37,531 bases of DNA from an uncultured Parvibacter sp. (GCA_910587945.1 CAJUNI010000009.1:4651-42181); one strand, 5' to 3'; shown: positions 14,649 through 23,666, numbered from the stretch's first letter. Notes: generated by a model from the letters alone, not told the origin. Numbers and translations are program-made.

Positions 14649-17486
14649 ATGACTGAAATCGATATCCATGCCGATGGCGTCGAGATGGTCAAGTCGTTGT
14701 GCTATTTCTGCCACGCGAACTGCGGTGTCCTTGCCTATGTCAAGGATGGTGACGTAATCAAGATCGAAGGCGATCCCGATTACTCCAACCAAAGCGGTTT
14801 GTGCTGCCGTGGAACCAGCGCTCTTTTGCACTTGAATCATCCTGCGCGTATCAACCATGCGCTCAAGCGTGTGGGCGAAAAAGGCGAAGGCAAGTGGGAG
14901 CAGATTGATTACGACCAGGCTATCCAAGAAGTGGCCGATCGCCTCAATCAGATCAAAGCAGAAAGTGGCGCTGAAGCAGTGGCTTCTGCCGGTGGTACGA
15001 CCCGTACCGACGACTGGGCTCGCCGTCGCTTCCTGAATCAGTTCGGTACGCCGAATGGTTTCCACAATGCACTTCTGTGCTGGATTCCTACGTTTATGGC
15101 GGAAACCTGCGTGGCAGGCTGGTCTCCTTTTGAGACCGACTTAGGCGGGGCCCGCTGCTTGATCCTGTGGGGCATGAACCCGGGTGCTTCTACCTTGGGT
15201 GGTATGCACGGCTACACCGATCTTCACATGAATGGTATGAAGATCATCGTGGTTGACCCCCGTTATTCCGAGACCGCTTGCAAGGCTGACCTGTGGTTGC
15301 CGCTGCGTCCGGGCTCTGACGGTGCTCTGGCATTGGCCATGATGAACGTCATCATCAACGAAGGCCTCTGCGACTATCAATTCATTAATACCTGGTGCTC
15401 CGACTTCCAAGAACTGGCAAGCCATGTGGCTGCCTATACGCCGGAATGGGCCGCACCGCTCACTTGGCTTGAGCCTGATCAGATTCGTACGGCTGCTCGT
15501 ATGTATGCCACCAATACGCCGGGCTGCATCCAGTGGGGCTGCACCTGGGACCAGCTGGGTAAAGCTTCTACGACGGCTTCCCATGCTATTGCCATTCTGC
15601 GTGCGCTGACGGGCAACCTGGATGTTCCTGGTGGCGATGGTATGCCGGGTCCTGCTATGAACTTCTTGACCGACGAGGAATTAGAGCTCAACGAGCTGCT
15701 TCCCGAGGAGCAGAAGGCTAAGCAAATCAGCCGCTTTAAGCTCACTTCCTGGCCGGGCTACACGCTTATCTCTCAAACGGCTAAGCGCACCTGGGGCAAA
15801 ACCCTCCCGACCGAATGGTTCTGCGAGGCTCATGGCCCCAGCGTATTTAAGGCTATTTTGACCGGTGACCCGTACCAGGTACGTGCTCTTATCTGCAACG
15901 CTACCAACCCGGTTAACTCCTATGGCGACTCCAAGATGACCTTGGCTGCTTTGAAGGCCTGCGAGTTCTTGGTAGTGGTGGATTACTGGATGACCCCGAC
16001 GGCCCTGTTTGCGGACTACGTATTCCCCGCAGCTGGTGCTCTTGAGCGTCCCACCATCGTTACTCACTATGGTGCTACCGACTCACTCATGGGTGGCTCT
16101 CGCGCCATTCAGCCGAAGTATGACCGTCACACGGACATGACCTTCTGGCGCAAGCTTGGTCTGGCCTGCGGTCAAGATCCGGCCAACTGGCCCTGGGAGA
16201 CTGAAGAAGAAGCCTACTTCAACTTGATGCAAGGCTTAGGTCTTCCTATTTCTTGCTATGACGACTTCGTCACCTACTTCCGCATGTACTATCCGCCGCT
16301 ACATCAGCGCAAGTTCGAAGCTAATGGTGGCTTCTGGACGCCGTCGGGTAAGGTTGAGCTGAACTCCACCATCATGCGTGAGCTGGGCTTCCCGGGCATG
16401 CCGACCTACATGGGTTGCTCTGAGTCCGAATTCGAGACGCCGGAACTGGTGGAGGAATATCCCATCGTGCTCACCACCGGTGGTGGCTTCATGCCCTATC
16501 ATCACTCTGAGCACTTCCAGATGCAGGGTATTCGTTATCTCTATCCCGATCCCTACTTCTCCATCAACCCGAAGTTGGCCGAAGAGCTCGGCATCGAGTA
16601 CGGCGACTGGTGCTGGATTGAGACCCGCCGCGGCCGTATCAAGATGCGCGCCAATGTGGAGCCCGAAGTAGATCCGCGCGTGGTGTTTGCTCCCCGTGGT
16701 TGGTGGTTCCCCGAGCGTGATGGCTCGGCCGACCTGAACAACCCCTTCGGTTGTCTTGAGTCCAACGTCAATGTATTGACTTCGGTTGACGTTGAGGACT
16801 GCGACCCCATGGGTGGCTCTTGGGCTAACCGTGGTCTGATGTGCAAGGTCTACAAGTGCACCGAGCTTGACCACGAATACAAGCCTGAGGATACGCAATT
16901 CTCCATGCCGGGTTCTTCCTCTGAGCCGGGTATTACCGTTAAGCCGTCAGATCAGAAACTGGCCCGTGAGCTTATTCCCTTCGAGAAGCCGCAACCGGAA
17001 ATTGAAGTACCGGAAGGATTCTCTTGGTGCTGGCAGAATAATGCCCTCTATCAGGATGGCACGAACTTCCGTCTTGATGAGTCTGGCTGGCTGATCAACC
17101 CGCGCACGAAGGGCTATCACGACGCCTACACTGGTTGGCGCTATGACGCCGCTACCGAGCTGCTGGTTGATGATGAGAGCGGCAAGAAGTACGACATGCA
17201 GCGCAACGAAGTGCCGTTCTTGGCTGGCGTGCGTGGCTATCCTGGAGCCGAGGTTGCACCTTATGAGCATCCTGAGCACCTGCGTTGGAACGTCGAGGCA
17301 GGCTATGCCATGTTGCCGGATAAGCCCTACGTCTTCGATCCCAACAGTGGCTGGATGTTAGACCCCGAGAATGGCGCCTATCATGATGCCTACTATGGCT
17401 ATCTCTATGATTCCGCTACGGGTACGCTGTTAGATGAGAATACGGGCAACCGCTTCACCATGAGCTACGAGCCCGTCGTCGAATAG
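14649..17486 (+). CDS. molybdopterin/tungstopterin oxidoreductase catalytic subunit with C-terminal octapeptide repeats
   Basis: This 945-residue protein belongs to the DMSO-reductase superfamily and carries a bis-pterin Mo or W cofactor and one [4Fe-4S] cluster. The cluster Cys are C18, C21, C25 and C52 or C53 (CYFCHANCG ... LCCRG). The probable metal ligand is Cys144 (NALLCWIP), in the position of the Cys ligand in acetylene-hydratase-like enzymes. Further family landmarks are ILWGMNPG, VVDPRYSETACKADLWLPL, and the C-terminal beta-barrel with GWWFPERDG and NVNVLTS. There is no twin-arginine leader, so it should be cytoplasmic. After about residue 790 comes an extension with two arrays of octad-like repeats: about 806-853 and 894-941, the second reading YVFDPNSG, WMLDPENG, AYHDAYYG, YLYDSATG, TLLDENTG. 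The ATG has GAAGAGGGGAAGG upstream. The ferredoxin and NrfD genes follow. The substrate is unknown. Confidence 0.9.
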   Translation: MTEIDIHADGVEMVKSLCYFCHANCGVLAYVKDGDVIKIEGDPDYSNQSGLCCRGTSALLHLNHPARINHALKRVGEKGEGKWEQIDYDQAIQEVADRLNQIKAESGAEAVASAGGTTRTDDWARRRFLNQFGTPNGFHNALLCWIPTFMAETCVAGWSPFETDLGGARCLILWGMNPGASTLGGMHGYTDLHMNGMKIIVVDPRYSETACKADLWLPLRPGSDGALALAMMNVIINEGLCDYQFINTWCSDFQELASHVAAYTPEWAAPLTWLEPDQIRTAARMYATNTPGCIQWGCTWDQLGKASTTASHAIAILRALTGNLDVPGGDGMPGPAMNFLTDEELELNELLPEEQKAKQISRFKLTSWPGYTLISQTAKRTWGKTLPTEWFCEAHGPSVFKAILTGDPYQVRALICNATNPVNSYGDSKMTLAALKACEFLVVVDYWMTPTALFADYVFPAAGALERPTIVTHYGATDSLMGGSRAIQPKYDRHTDMTFWRKLGLACGQDPANWPWETEEEAYFNLMQGLGLPISCYDDFVTYFRMYYPPLHQRKFEANGGFWTPSGKVELNSTIMRELGFPGMPTYMGCSESEFETPELVEEYPIVLTTGGGFMPYHHSEHFQMQGIRYLYPDPYFSINPKLAEELGIEYGDWCWIETRRGRIKMRANVEPEVDPRVVFAPRGWWFPERDGSADLNNPFGCLESNVNVLTSVDVEDCDPMGGSWANRGLMCKVYKCTELDHEYKPEDTQFSMPGSSSEPGITVKPSDQKLARELIPFEKPQPEIEVPEGFSWCWQNNALYQDGTNFRLDESGWLINPRTKGYHDAYTGWRYDAATELLVDDESGKKYDMQRNEVPFLAGVRGYPGAEVAPYEHPEHLRWNVEAGYAMLPDKPYVFDPNSGWMLDPENGAYHDAYYGYLYDSATGTLLDENTGNRFTMSYEPVVE

Positions 17487-17511
17487 GCAATCGAGGAGGA
17501 AGGATTTAGAC

Positions 17512-18090
17512 ATGACCCGTTACGTTATGGTCATTGACCAACGTCGCTGCATCGGTTGCCATTCCTGCACGGTTGCTTGCCGTACATGGAACGAGCTTCC
17601 GCTCGACATCGTATATAACCCGGTTGTTACCGAGGGTATTAAGGGCGAATGGCCCAACGTGCATCGCAACTGGGTGCCCACGTTGTGCATGCATTGCGAA
17701 AAGCCGGCGTGTGTTCCGGTATGTCCGACTGGTGCAAGCCAGCAAGACGAAGACGGCACCGTATGGATTGATTACGACAAGTGCATGGCCTGCCTCGCTT
17801 GCGTCAATGCATGCCCCTATGGCATGCGCGATCAGTCGAAGCTGCAGCCGGTGCTCCATCGTTTTGTGCGTAAGTGCACGTTCTGCCGCGATCGTCGCGC
17901 CATGGATCCCACGGCTGATCCCTATTGCGTACAGACGTGTCATCAGAAGGCACGTATCTTTGGCGACTTGGATGACCCCAATTCTGAGGTTTCAAAACTC
18001 ATTGGATCGGTCGAGACCACCCGCCTGATGGAGGATCTCGGCACCGAGCCGCAGATCTATTACATTCCTGACTTGGGAGGTAAGGCATAA
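17512..18090 (+). CDS. four-cluster ferredoxin-type electron-transfer subunit (DmsB/PsrB-like)
   Basis: This 192-residue iron-sulfur subunit carries electrons between the catalytic subunit and the NrfD membrane subunit. Four Cys groups fit four [4Fe-4S] clusters: CIGCHSCTVAC, CMHCEKPACVPVC, CMACLACVNAC and the CTFC pair with CVQTC. No Tat or Sec leader is present, so it lies on the cytoplasmic side with the large subunit. GAGGAAGG precedes the ATG at 17512, 25 bases after the large-subunit stop. The TAA overlaps the next ATG by one base. Codon use is as biased as in the upstream gene. Confidence 0.95.
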   Translation: MTRYVMVIDQRRCIGCHSCTVACRTWNELPLDIVYNPVVTEGIKGEWPNVHRNWVPTLCMHCEKPACVPVCPTGASQQDEDGTVWIDYDKCMACLACVNACPYGMRDQSKLQPVLHRFVRKCTFCRDRRAMDPTADPYCVQTCHQKARIFGDLDDPNSEVSKLIGSVETTRLMEDLGTEPQIYYIPDLGGKA

Positions 18091-19073
18091 TGAGACATCA
18101 TTTTTGGAAATGGCCCATTCCTACCTACCTGTTCTTGGGCGGCCTCGGCGGCGGCATCTATTGCCTCATTGCCATCCTGTCCTTGCTGGTGTTCCCGGGC
18201 ATTGATATTGTTCCGCAGACCTTAGCCTGGCCTGGCTTTATCGCCATCGTTGCTCTGGGCTTTGGTTGCTTGATGCTGGTGGCCGACCTCGGTCAACCCC
18301 TGGTGTTCTACCGCGCCTTCGTGAAGAGCACGAGCGTGCTTGCTTGGGGCGCTCGTCTGCTCACCGTGTGCGTTATCTTTGGCCTGTTGTGGTTTGTAAG
18401 CTACATCCCCTGGGCCTGGTTTGCGCCGGTAGCCAACTTCTTCGCCTTCTTTAGGGTGTTCAACTTGGCTATTGCAGGTATCGCAGGCACGGGCATTATG
18501 CTCTACACCGGTATTTTCCTGTCCACGCTGAAGGCTCATTCCTTCTGGGCAACCCCGGCGCTGCCGGTGTTGTTCACCGTGTCAGCTCTGTCTACGGCCT
18601 GTGCTGCCATCTGCCTGTCCATTGGCTGGTGGCCGGCTGAGTACACCTTAGGCACCATCGTGGCCTCTCTCGAGAGCTATGAGATTCTTCATACCTTAGA
18701 CGTGATTTTGATCGTGGTCGAAGTTGTGGTGCTGCTGGTTATGGTGCTTTCCTTCCTGGGTGCTGGCAACAAGACGGCTAACAAAGCTGCTCATCGCTGG
18801 GTTCATGGTTCCTATGCACCGCTGTTCTGGGGCGGCATGATTTTCGCAGGTCTGCTTCTTCCTGAGCTGCTCTATGTGGCCGGCGAAGGTAGCGTGGCCT
18901 CCCATGTTATCGCACCGGTGTTGGTGCTCTTGGGTGGCTTGTTGCTCCGCTTCCTGATTGTGCAATCCGACGACCGTGCACCTCTGCCCGGCGAGGATCG
19001 TTACTTCAATCGTTTGGCAAAGCCTGATGATGCGTTTGTGACGGCCTGGACCTATGGTGACAACCTGTTCTAA
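18090..19073 (+). CDS. NrfD/PsrC-type membrane anchor subunit
   Basis: This 327-residue hydrophobic protein has about eight to nine membrane helices and the NrfD-family N-terminus (WPIPTYLFLGGLGGGIYC). It should exchange electrons between the quinone pool and the ferredoxin subunit. FLGAGNKTANKAAHRWVHG and the following LFWGGMIFAGLLLPELLY are typical late-family segments. Its start overlaps the ferredoxin gene by one base (ATAATG). With cytoplasmic A and B subunits, the module should face the cytoplasm. The 204 bases after it hold a small CTCTC-TTCT-GAGAG hairpin and a CGGGCTCG direct repeat but no clear terminator. Confidence 0.94.
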   Translation: MRHHFWKWPIPTYLFLGGLGGGIYCLIAILSLLVFPGIDIVPQTLAWPGFIAIVALGFGCLMLVADLGQPLVFYRAFVKSTSVLAWGARLLTVCVIFGLLWFVSYIPWAWFAPVANFFAFFRVFNLAIAGIAGTGIMLYTGIFLSTLKAHSFWATPALPVLFTVSALSTACAAICLSIGWWPAEYTLGTIVASLESYEILHTLDVILIVVEVVVLLVMVLSFLGAGNKTANKAAHRWVHGSYAPLFWGGMIFAGLLLPELLYVAGEGSVASHVIAPVLVLLGGLLLRFLIVQSDDRAPLPGEDRYFNRLAKPDDAFVTAWTYGDNLF

Positions 19074-19277
19074 TTCTTTAAGGTTGTTTCCTGCTGCATA
19101 GCTCTCTTCTGAGAGATTCCGTAAAATGGCGGGCTCGGTCTTGCAGATCGGGCTCGCTCTTTACTAGGATGGCGAAGGTTGTTCTGCTGTCCTGTCATTG
19201 GCTCGATAGCGTGAAGCCCAATTGTTATTACCGCTTGCTGCGTTTGCAGTCTGGCTTAGATCATGAAGGATGAACCT

Positions 19278-20339
19278 ATGGCTGAGTATCTCTATCAAGA
19301 TGCCTTAACCGGCTCGTCAGTAGCTCTCGACGATACGGGTCTTGCCCGGGTGGTAGAGCGCGCGGTGCCTAGTGAGTCCTGCCATTCGCTCTATTTCCCG
19401 GGGTGCTCCTTCATAAACTATGCCGTTCCGTTGATGGAGGCGCTCTATCAGACGCTCCAGCAGCATGAGCTTGTAGATGGCATTTCCTTGTTGTGTTGCG
19501 GCAAGATTCTGTCCTATGAACCCGATGGCGAAGCAACCCGGGCTCGTTTTGAACAGCAGTTGCGTGAGCGTTTGGCTCAAAGTGCGGTGGAGCGCATTGT
19601 GGTGGTGTGTCCCAATTGCGCCAAGGCTCTGAGCGAGGCCCTCGCCGCCGATGAATCGACGGCTTCCATTGCAGTGGTGCCTGCCCTTGAGCTATTAGCT
19701 GATGTGGGCTATCAGATTGATCGAGAGCAAGCCGCTACCCTCCTTGGAAAGCCAGGGGAATCAATCACGCTCTGCCCCCATGATTCCTGTCCTGATCGTG
19801 AGTCGGGGGATTTTGCCCGAGCACTCAGACGTCTGTTGCCGGCGGATTCCTGGAAGGAGCCAGCCCATAGCTTCGCGCGCTCCTTGTGTTGTGGCTCTCT
19901 GCTACGGGCAGCGGGGAAGTATGAAGCTGCCGATAAACTGAGCCAGCGCAATATCGAAGAAGCCCAAGAGATCCAGGCGGATGCGGTGGTAACGGCCTGT
20001 TTCTCCTGCGCGTTCCAGCTTTCGATGACCCAACAAACACTGCCGGTGGTCCATGGGCTTGAGTTGCTCTATAACTGGCGTATTAATTGGGCTCAAGCGG
20101 GTGCCTGGATGAAAACACGCTTCCTTATTGAGGAAACAGAAGCCCCTGAAGTATCCCAGGAGGAAAGTGGCCGGAGCTTTGTGGCGCTCTGCGACACCAC
20201 AGCACCGCTTGAGCAGAATGCCGACGAAGTCATTGCTGATGAGGCGTCACTGCGCGATGAGGAAGCGCGCATGGCGGCAGCAATTCTGGAGGATCTTGAA
20301 ACCACCGACGGGCAGGATTCGCCCTCACCTAAGGAATAA
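19278..20339 (+). CDS. two-CCG-domain iron-sulfur protein (HdrB-like)
   Basis: This 353-residue protein has two cysteine-rich CCG modules of the kind that bind non-cubane [4Fe-4S] clusters in HdrB of heterodisulfide reductases. Module 1 is FPGC (C43), LLCCGK (C73, C74) and CPNC (C111, C114). Module 2 is CPHDSC (C166, C171), LCCGS (C204, C205) and CFSC (C241, C244). The last about 70 residues are acidic and low complexity. I chose ATG 19278, which has AAGGA seven bases upstream; ATG 19263 has no ribosome site. It ends three bases before the second molybdopterin gene, so the two are almost certainly co-translated. Role inferred: electron donor or acceptor for that enzyme. Confidence 0.88.
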   Translation: MAEYLYQDALTGSSVALDDTGLARVVERAVPSESCHSLYFPGCSFINYAVPLMEALYQTLQQHELVDGISLLCCGKILSYEPDGEATRARFEQQLRERLAQSAVERIVVVCPNCAKALSEALAADESTASIAVVPALELLADVGYQIDREQAATLLGKPGESITLCPHDSCPDRESGDFARALRRLLPADSWKEPAHSFARSLCCGSLLRAAGKYEAADKLSQRNIEEAQEIQADAVVTACFSCAFQLSMTQQTLPVVHGLELLYNWRINWAQAGAWMKTRFLIEETEAPEVSQEESGRSFVALCDTTAPLEQNADEVIADEASLRDEEARMAAAILEDLETTDGQDSPSPKE

Positions 20340-20342
20340 GCT

Positions 20343-22592
20343 ATGAGCGAATTCAAGAAAACAAACTGCCATTTCTGTGGCTATCTCTGTGGCTTTGTGG
20401 CTGAAGTGGAAAAGGGTCGCGTCATTGATTTGCAGCCCGATCCAACGCGCTACCCCTATGATCCGCGCATCTTGGCAGGCTGTCGACGCTGGCCGATGAA
20501 CTTGGAAGTTCTCGATCATGAAGATCGCATCAACTACCCCCTTCGGCGCCTAGGCGAGCGGGGAAGTGGGCAGTGGGAACGTGTGTCCTGGGATGAGGCC
20601 TTGGATGATATAGCCGCCCGACTTGAAGAACTTCGCCAAACCTACGGCCCGCAAACCCTAGCTTCTATGATCGGGGGTCCCCATACGTCATTCTGGCCCC
20701 TTCATCGGTTTATGACGCTCTTCGGATCCCCCAACAATATGGGCATCGGCCAGATCTGCTGGAACCCGCGGATTTGGATGGACGTGCTGACCTTTGGTTG
20801 GACCGTTGAGGCAGATATTACCGAGGACACGGGCTGCGTGATTATCTGGGGCACCAATCCAGCCGAGTCCGACAACTCTATGTTTTGGCGACGGCTCCTC
20901 GAAATTGGACGCTCTGAGGTTCCGCTGATTGTTATTGATCCCCGTCGTACTCGCACAGCTGCTGCAGCCGATCTGTGGATTGCTCCGAAGCCGGGTACTG
21001 ATTGCGCGTTAGCGTTGGGGCTACTTCATGTGCTGATTGATGAGGACCTGGTTGATCACGAATTCGTAGACGCTTGGTGCCATGGTTATGAGGAGCTGGT
21101 GGCCCATGTGGCCCCATGGACGCCAGAGGTGGTGGCCGAGATCTGCGATGTGCCGGCCGAGGACATTCGCAGGGTTGCGCGGTTGTTTGGATCCGCCGCG
21201 ACGGCCGCTCTTATTTCTGGGCGCGGAATTGATCAGGTCGGGGAATCGGTGGCTCCTACCCACCGGGCAATTTGCTGTTTGCGCGCTATCACTGGCAATG
21301 TAGATAAGCCGGGAAGCTGTGTACTCGCTGAGGGGAGCGACTTTATTGCGGAGGGTGACCTGGAGGGCACCTATGAGCATTTCGAAGCACTTAATGAACG
21401 TTGCTTAAACACCCCTTATACCCCCTTGCAATGCTATGAAGGCTTGGCGAAAGCCGAGGCTTTGACGGAGCGTCTAGGTCGCAAACTTCCTGGGCGCTAT
21501 TTAACCTCAGCTCATCCGGATTTGGTGCTCCAGGCCATGGAAACGGGCGAGCCTTATCCTGTGCGAGCGTTGATTGTGGAAGCCACGAATCCGCTTTTAA
21601 CCTATGCCGATACCCATCGGGTCTATAAGGCGCTCAAAGGACTCGATCTGATTGTGGTCCTTGATTATTGGATGACGCCTACAGCTGCCTTGGCTGATTA
21701 TGTCTTGCCTGCAGCGGGGGCTATTGAGCGTCCGACCTTCCAGGCCCATGGGGGAGTGGCCAATATTGCTTACGGGGGACCGGCCGCGGTGGCTCCCTAC
21801 TATGAACGCAAGACGGACTATGAAATCTTCCGCCTTTTGGGTCTGCGTTTAGGCCAAGCCGAGCAGTGGCCCCAAGAAACCTTCGAAGAGGCCATTGCCT
21901 ATACCCTGTCTCCAACGGCGCAAACCTGGGAAGACTATAGCGACTCAGGCATTTACTTTAGGCCCTATGGCTATGCCAAGCATGAGCAACTCAACGAAGA
22001 GGGAATTCCTCAAGGATTTGCTACCACCACGGGCAAAATCGAGCTTGCCAGTGAGTTTTTGCCCCAGGTGGGCGGAACCCGCCTGCCGGTTCCCGGGAAG
22101 CGCCGCCAGTTATGTTCCCCTGAATTCATTAAGGAGAAAACGGCTGAGGGGTGGACCTCCATCGATCTGATAACCGGAGCCCGAAAGCAGCCCTATAACG
22201 CGTCGATGTATTTTCAAAACCAGGCCTTTCGTCAGAAATCTCCGGAGCCGGTAGTGGAGATGAGTGAGGCTACGGCGGCACGTCTTGGACTTGAAGCCGG
22301 GGATGGAGTGGTACTTGCCACCGATCAAGGGGAAGCACGATTCAAAGTGGCCATTGTGGTGATGCGTGATGACGTGATTAATGCCGATTACGGCTGGTGG
22401 CATCCGGAGTGGTCCTGCGAAGAGCCGGCCTTAGGTGGTATGTGGGAGTCCAACATTAATTGTTTGACCTCCTGCAGCCTTGATCAGGGGGAACCCATGA
22501 TTGGCACCTGGTCCTACAACGCCTTGGACTGCATGATTAAAAAGGATGATCGACCGCTTAGCTGGGAACCCGGATTTTCAAGAGAAGCCTAG
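20343..22592 (+). CDS. second molybdopterin/tungstopterin oxidoreductase catalytic subunit
   Basis: This 749-residue DMSO-reductase-superfamily protein is related to but distinct from the 945-residue enzyme in the same cluster. The cluster Cys are C9, C12, C16 and C47 (CHFCGYLCG ... LAGCRRW). The probable Mo/W ligand is Cys139 (GQICWNPR). Family landmarks are CVIIWGTNPAESD, VIDPRRTRTAAAADLWIAPKPGTD, the VVLDYWMTPTAALADYVLP stretch, and the C-terminal ADYGWWHPEW and SNINCLTS. It has no signal peptide and no repeat tail. AAGGAA lies before the ATG, inside the end of the CCG-protein gene. It uses many CGG/CGA and GGG codons, unlike the upstream oxidoreductase. Substrate unknown. Confidence 0.9.
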   Translation: MSEFKKTNCHFCGYLCGFVAEVEKGRVIDLQPDPTRYPYDPRILAGCRRWPMNLEVLDHEDRINYPLRRLGERGSGQWERVSWDEALDDIAARLEELRQTYGPQTLASMIGGPHTSFWPLHRFMTLFGSPNNMGIGQICWNPRIWMDVLTFGWTVEADITEDTGCVIIWGTNPAESDNSMFWRRLLEIGRSEVPLIVIDPRRTRTAAAADLWIAPKPGTDCALALGLLHVLIDEDLVDHEFVDAWCHGYEELVAHVAPWTPEVVAEICDVPAEDIRRVARLFGSAATAALISGRGIDQVGESVAPTHRAICCLRAITGNVDKPGSCVLAEGSDFIAEGDLEGTYEHFEALNERCLNTPYTPLQCYEGLAKAEALTERLGRKLPGRYLTSAHPDLVLQAMETGEPYPVRALIVEATNPLLTYADTHRVYKALKGLDLIVVLDYWMTPTAALADYVLPAAGAIERPTFQAHGGVANIAYGGPAAVAPYYERKTDYEIFRLLGLRLGQAEQWPQETFEEAIAYTLSPTAQTWEDYSDSGIYFRPYGYAKHEQLNEEGIPQGFATTTGKIELASEFLPQVGGTRLPVPGKRRQLCSPEFIKEKTAEGWTSIDLITGARKQPYNASMYFQNQAFRQKSPEPVVEMSEATAARLGLEAGDGVVLATDQGEARFKVAIVVMRDDVINADYGWWHPEWSCEEPALGGMWESNINCLTSCSLDQGEPMIGTWSYNALDCMIKKDDRPLSWEPGFSREA

Positions 22593-22708
22593 AGCCTTTG
22601 GGCTAAGCACCCCCTTAAAGAGAGATGGACTCCGTGGCATACTAGATAATGTCTTATAGAAGTGATATCACGGCTTGGAAGAGAAAGCCTGATTTGAAGG
22701 AGAGGTTC

Positions 22709-23578
22709 ATGGCAGAACGGAAAAATGCACTACTCGTCTTTAGCAAGCCCCCAATTCCGGGCATGGTGAAGACGCGACTGACCACCGAATTTGGCGGTTT
22801 TCTCACTCCTGAGCAAGCTGCTGAATTCTTCCGCCGCTCGCTCTATGATGTGTGCGAGGCCTCGATGCACGCGCTTTTTGAGTTGCAGGCTCAAAATGAT
22901 GCCTTGGTAGCGGAGGATCCGGAAGCTACGCGAATTACCTATGACTTCTTCGTTTCCACTACGCCGGCCTCAAATGTGGAGCTCATGAAAGAAACCTTCG
23001 ACAAAATTGGTCCCTGGCCCATGGAAATTCATTACCTCACGGATGCGGGAGCTACGTTCGACGATCACTTCGATGATGCCTTTAAGCAGATTTTCGATTT
23101 GGGCTATAGCTCCATTGTGTCTGTTGGCGGCGATATTCCTACCATGCCAAAAAGCCACGTTACCCAGGCATTCCAGTGGCTTGATTACTTCCTAGATGAA
23201 GGGACGCCCGGCTTTGTCCAGGCTCCTTGCCAGGAGTGCGGCACTTCCTTGGTGGGCTTCTCGCGCAATACCCCCATTGATCATCAGGGTATCTATTACA
23301 ACCTCAATGGTCGTGCGGCTCTTGACGGCTATGTGGAAAAGCTCAAGGCCGAGAATATTCCCAGCGCCTACTTCTCACCGGTTGCTGATATCGACGAGCG
23401 CACGGACTTGGCTCACGCTATTTCTTGTATGCGGGCTATTGAACAGGCGGCCAAATATCAACCGGATCTCTTCGTGCCTCGCCGGGTACTCGATTGGATT
23501 GATTATATGGGTATTGTGGTATCTACGCCTCCAAACGACGAGCACGATCCGCGCCAGTATATTGACGAAGCTGAATAG
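22709..23578 (+). CDS. DUF2064 family (GT-A fold nucleotidyl/glycosyl-transferase-like) protein
   Basis: This 289-residue protein resembles the DUF2064/TIGR04282 group, which shares the GT-A nucleotide-binding fold with MobA and CofC-like proteins. The N-terminal ALLVFSKPPIPGMVKTRLT is the family's phosphate-binding segment (commonly F-T/S-K-x-P-x-P-G-x-x-K-T-R-L). IVSVGGDIPTMP corresponds to the GxD(I/C/S)P motif. The ATG at 22709 has a strong AAGGAGAGG at 22697-22705; an in-frame ATG at 22649 lacks one. A 10-bp palindrome, GTGATATCAC (22662-22671), lies just upstream. In this context a role in building or modifying a pterin or nucleotide cofactor is possible; a glycosyl transfer role is equally open. 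Confidence 0.75.
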   Translation: MAERKNALLVFSKPPIPGMVKTRLTTEFGGFLTPEQAAEFFRRSLYDVCEASMHALFELQAQNDALVAEDPEATRITYDFFVSTTPASNVELMKETFDKIGPWPMEIHYLTDAGATFDDHFDDAFKQIFDLGYSSIVSVGGDIPTMPKSHVTQAFQWLDYFLDEGTPGFVQAPCQECGTSLVGFSRNTPIDHQGIYYNLNGRAALDGYVEKLKAENIPSAYFSPVADIDERTDLAHAISCMRAIEQAAKYQPDLFVPRRVLDWIDYMGIVVSTPPNDEHDPRQYIDEAE

Positions 23579-23582
23579 CGTC

Positions 23583-23641
23583 ATAGTTTGTGCAGGTGCT
23601 CCGAACGCAGTGGATGCAGCCGGGGCACCTGAATAGTTTGT
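23583..23641 (+). repeat. hairpin flanked by 9-bp direct repeats
   Basis: CAGGTGCTCCG (23593-23603) pairs with CGGGGCACCTG (23621-23631), 11 bp with one G-U. ATAGTTTGT occurs exactly on both sides (23583-23591 and 23633-23641). The 3' copy continues into TTTC, so this could be a weak terminator before the radical SAM gene, or a small palindromic insertion with a target duplication. Confidence 0.6.
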
Positions 23642-23666
23642 TTCTCCTTATAGATAGGATGTCGTT

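Noticed and set aside
19074..19277. Possible terminator between NrfD and the CCG-protein gene
   Set aside because: Only a 5-bp hairpin and a direct repeat are present, with no T tract, so read-through into the next genes is likely.
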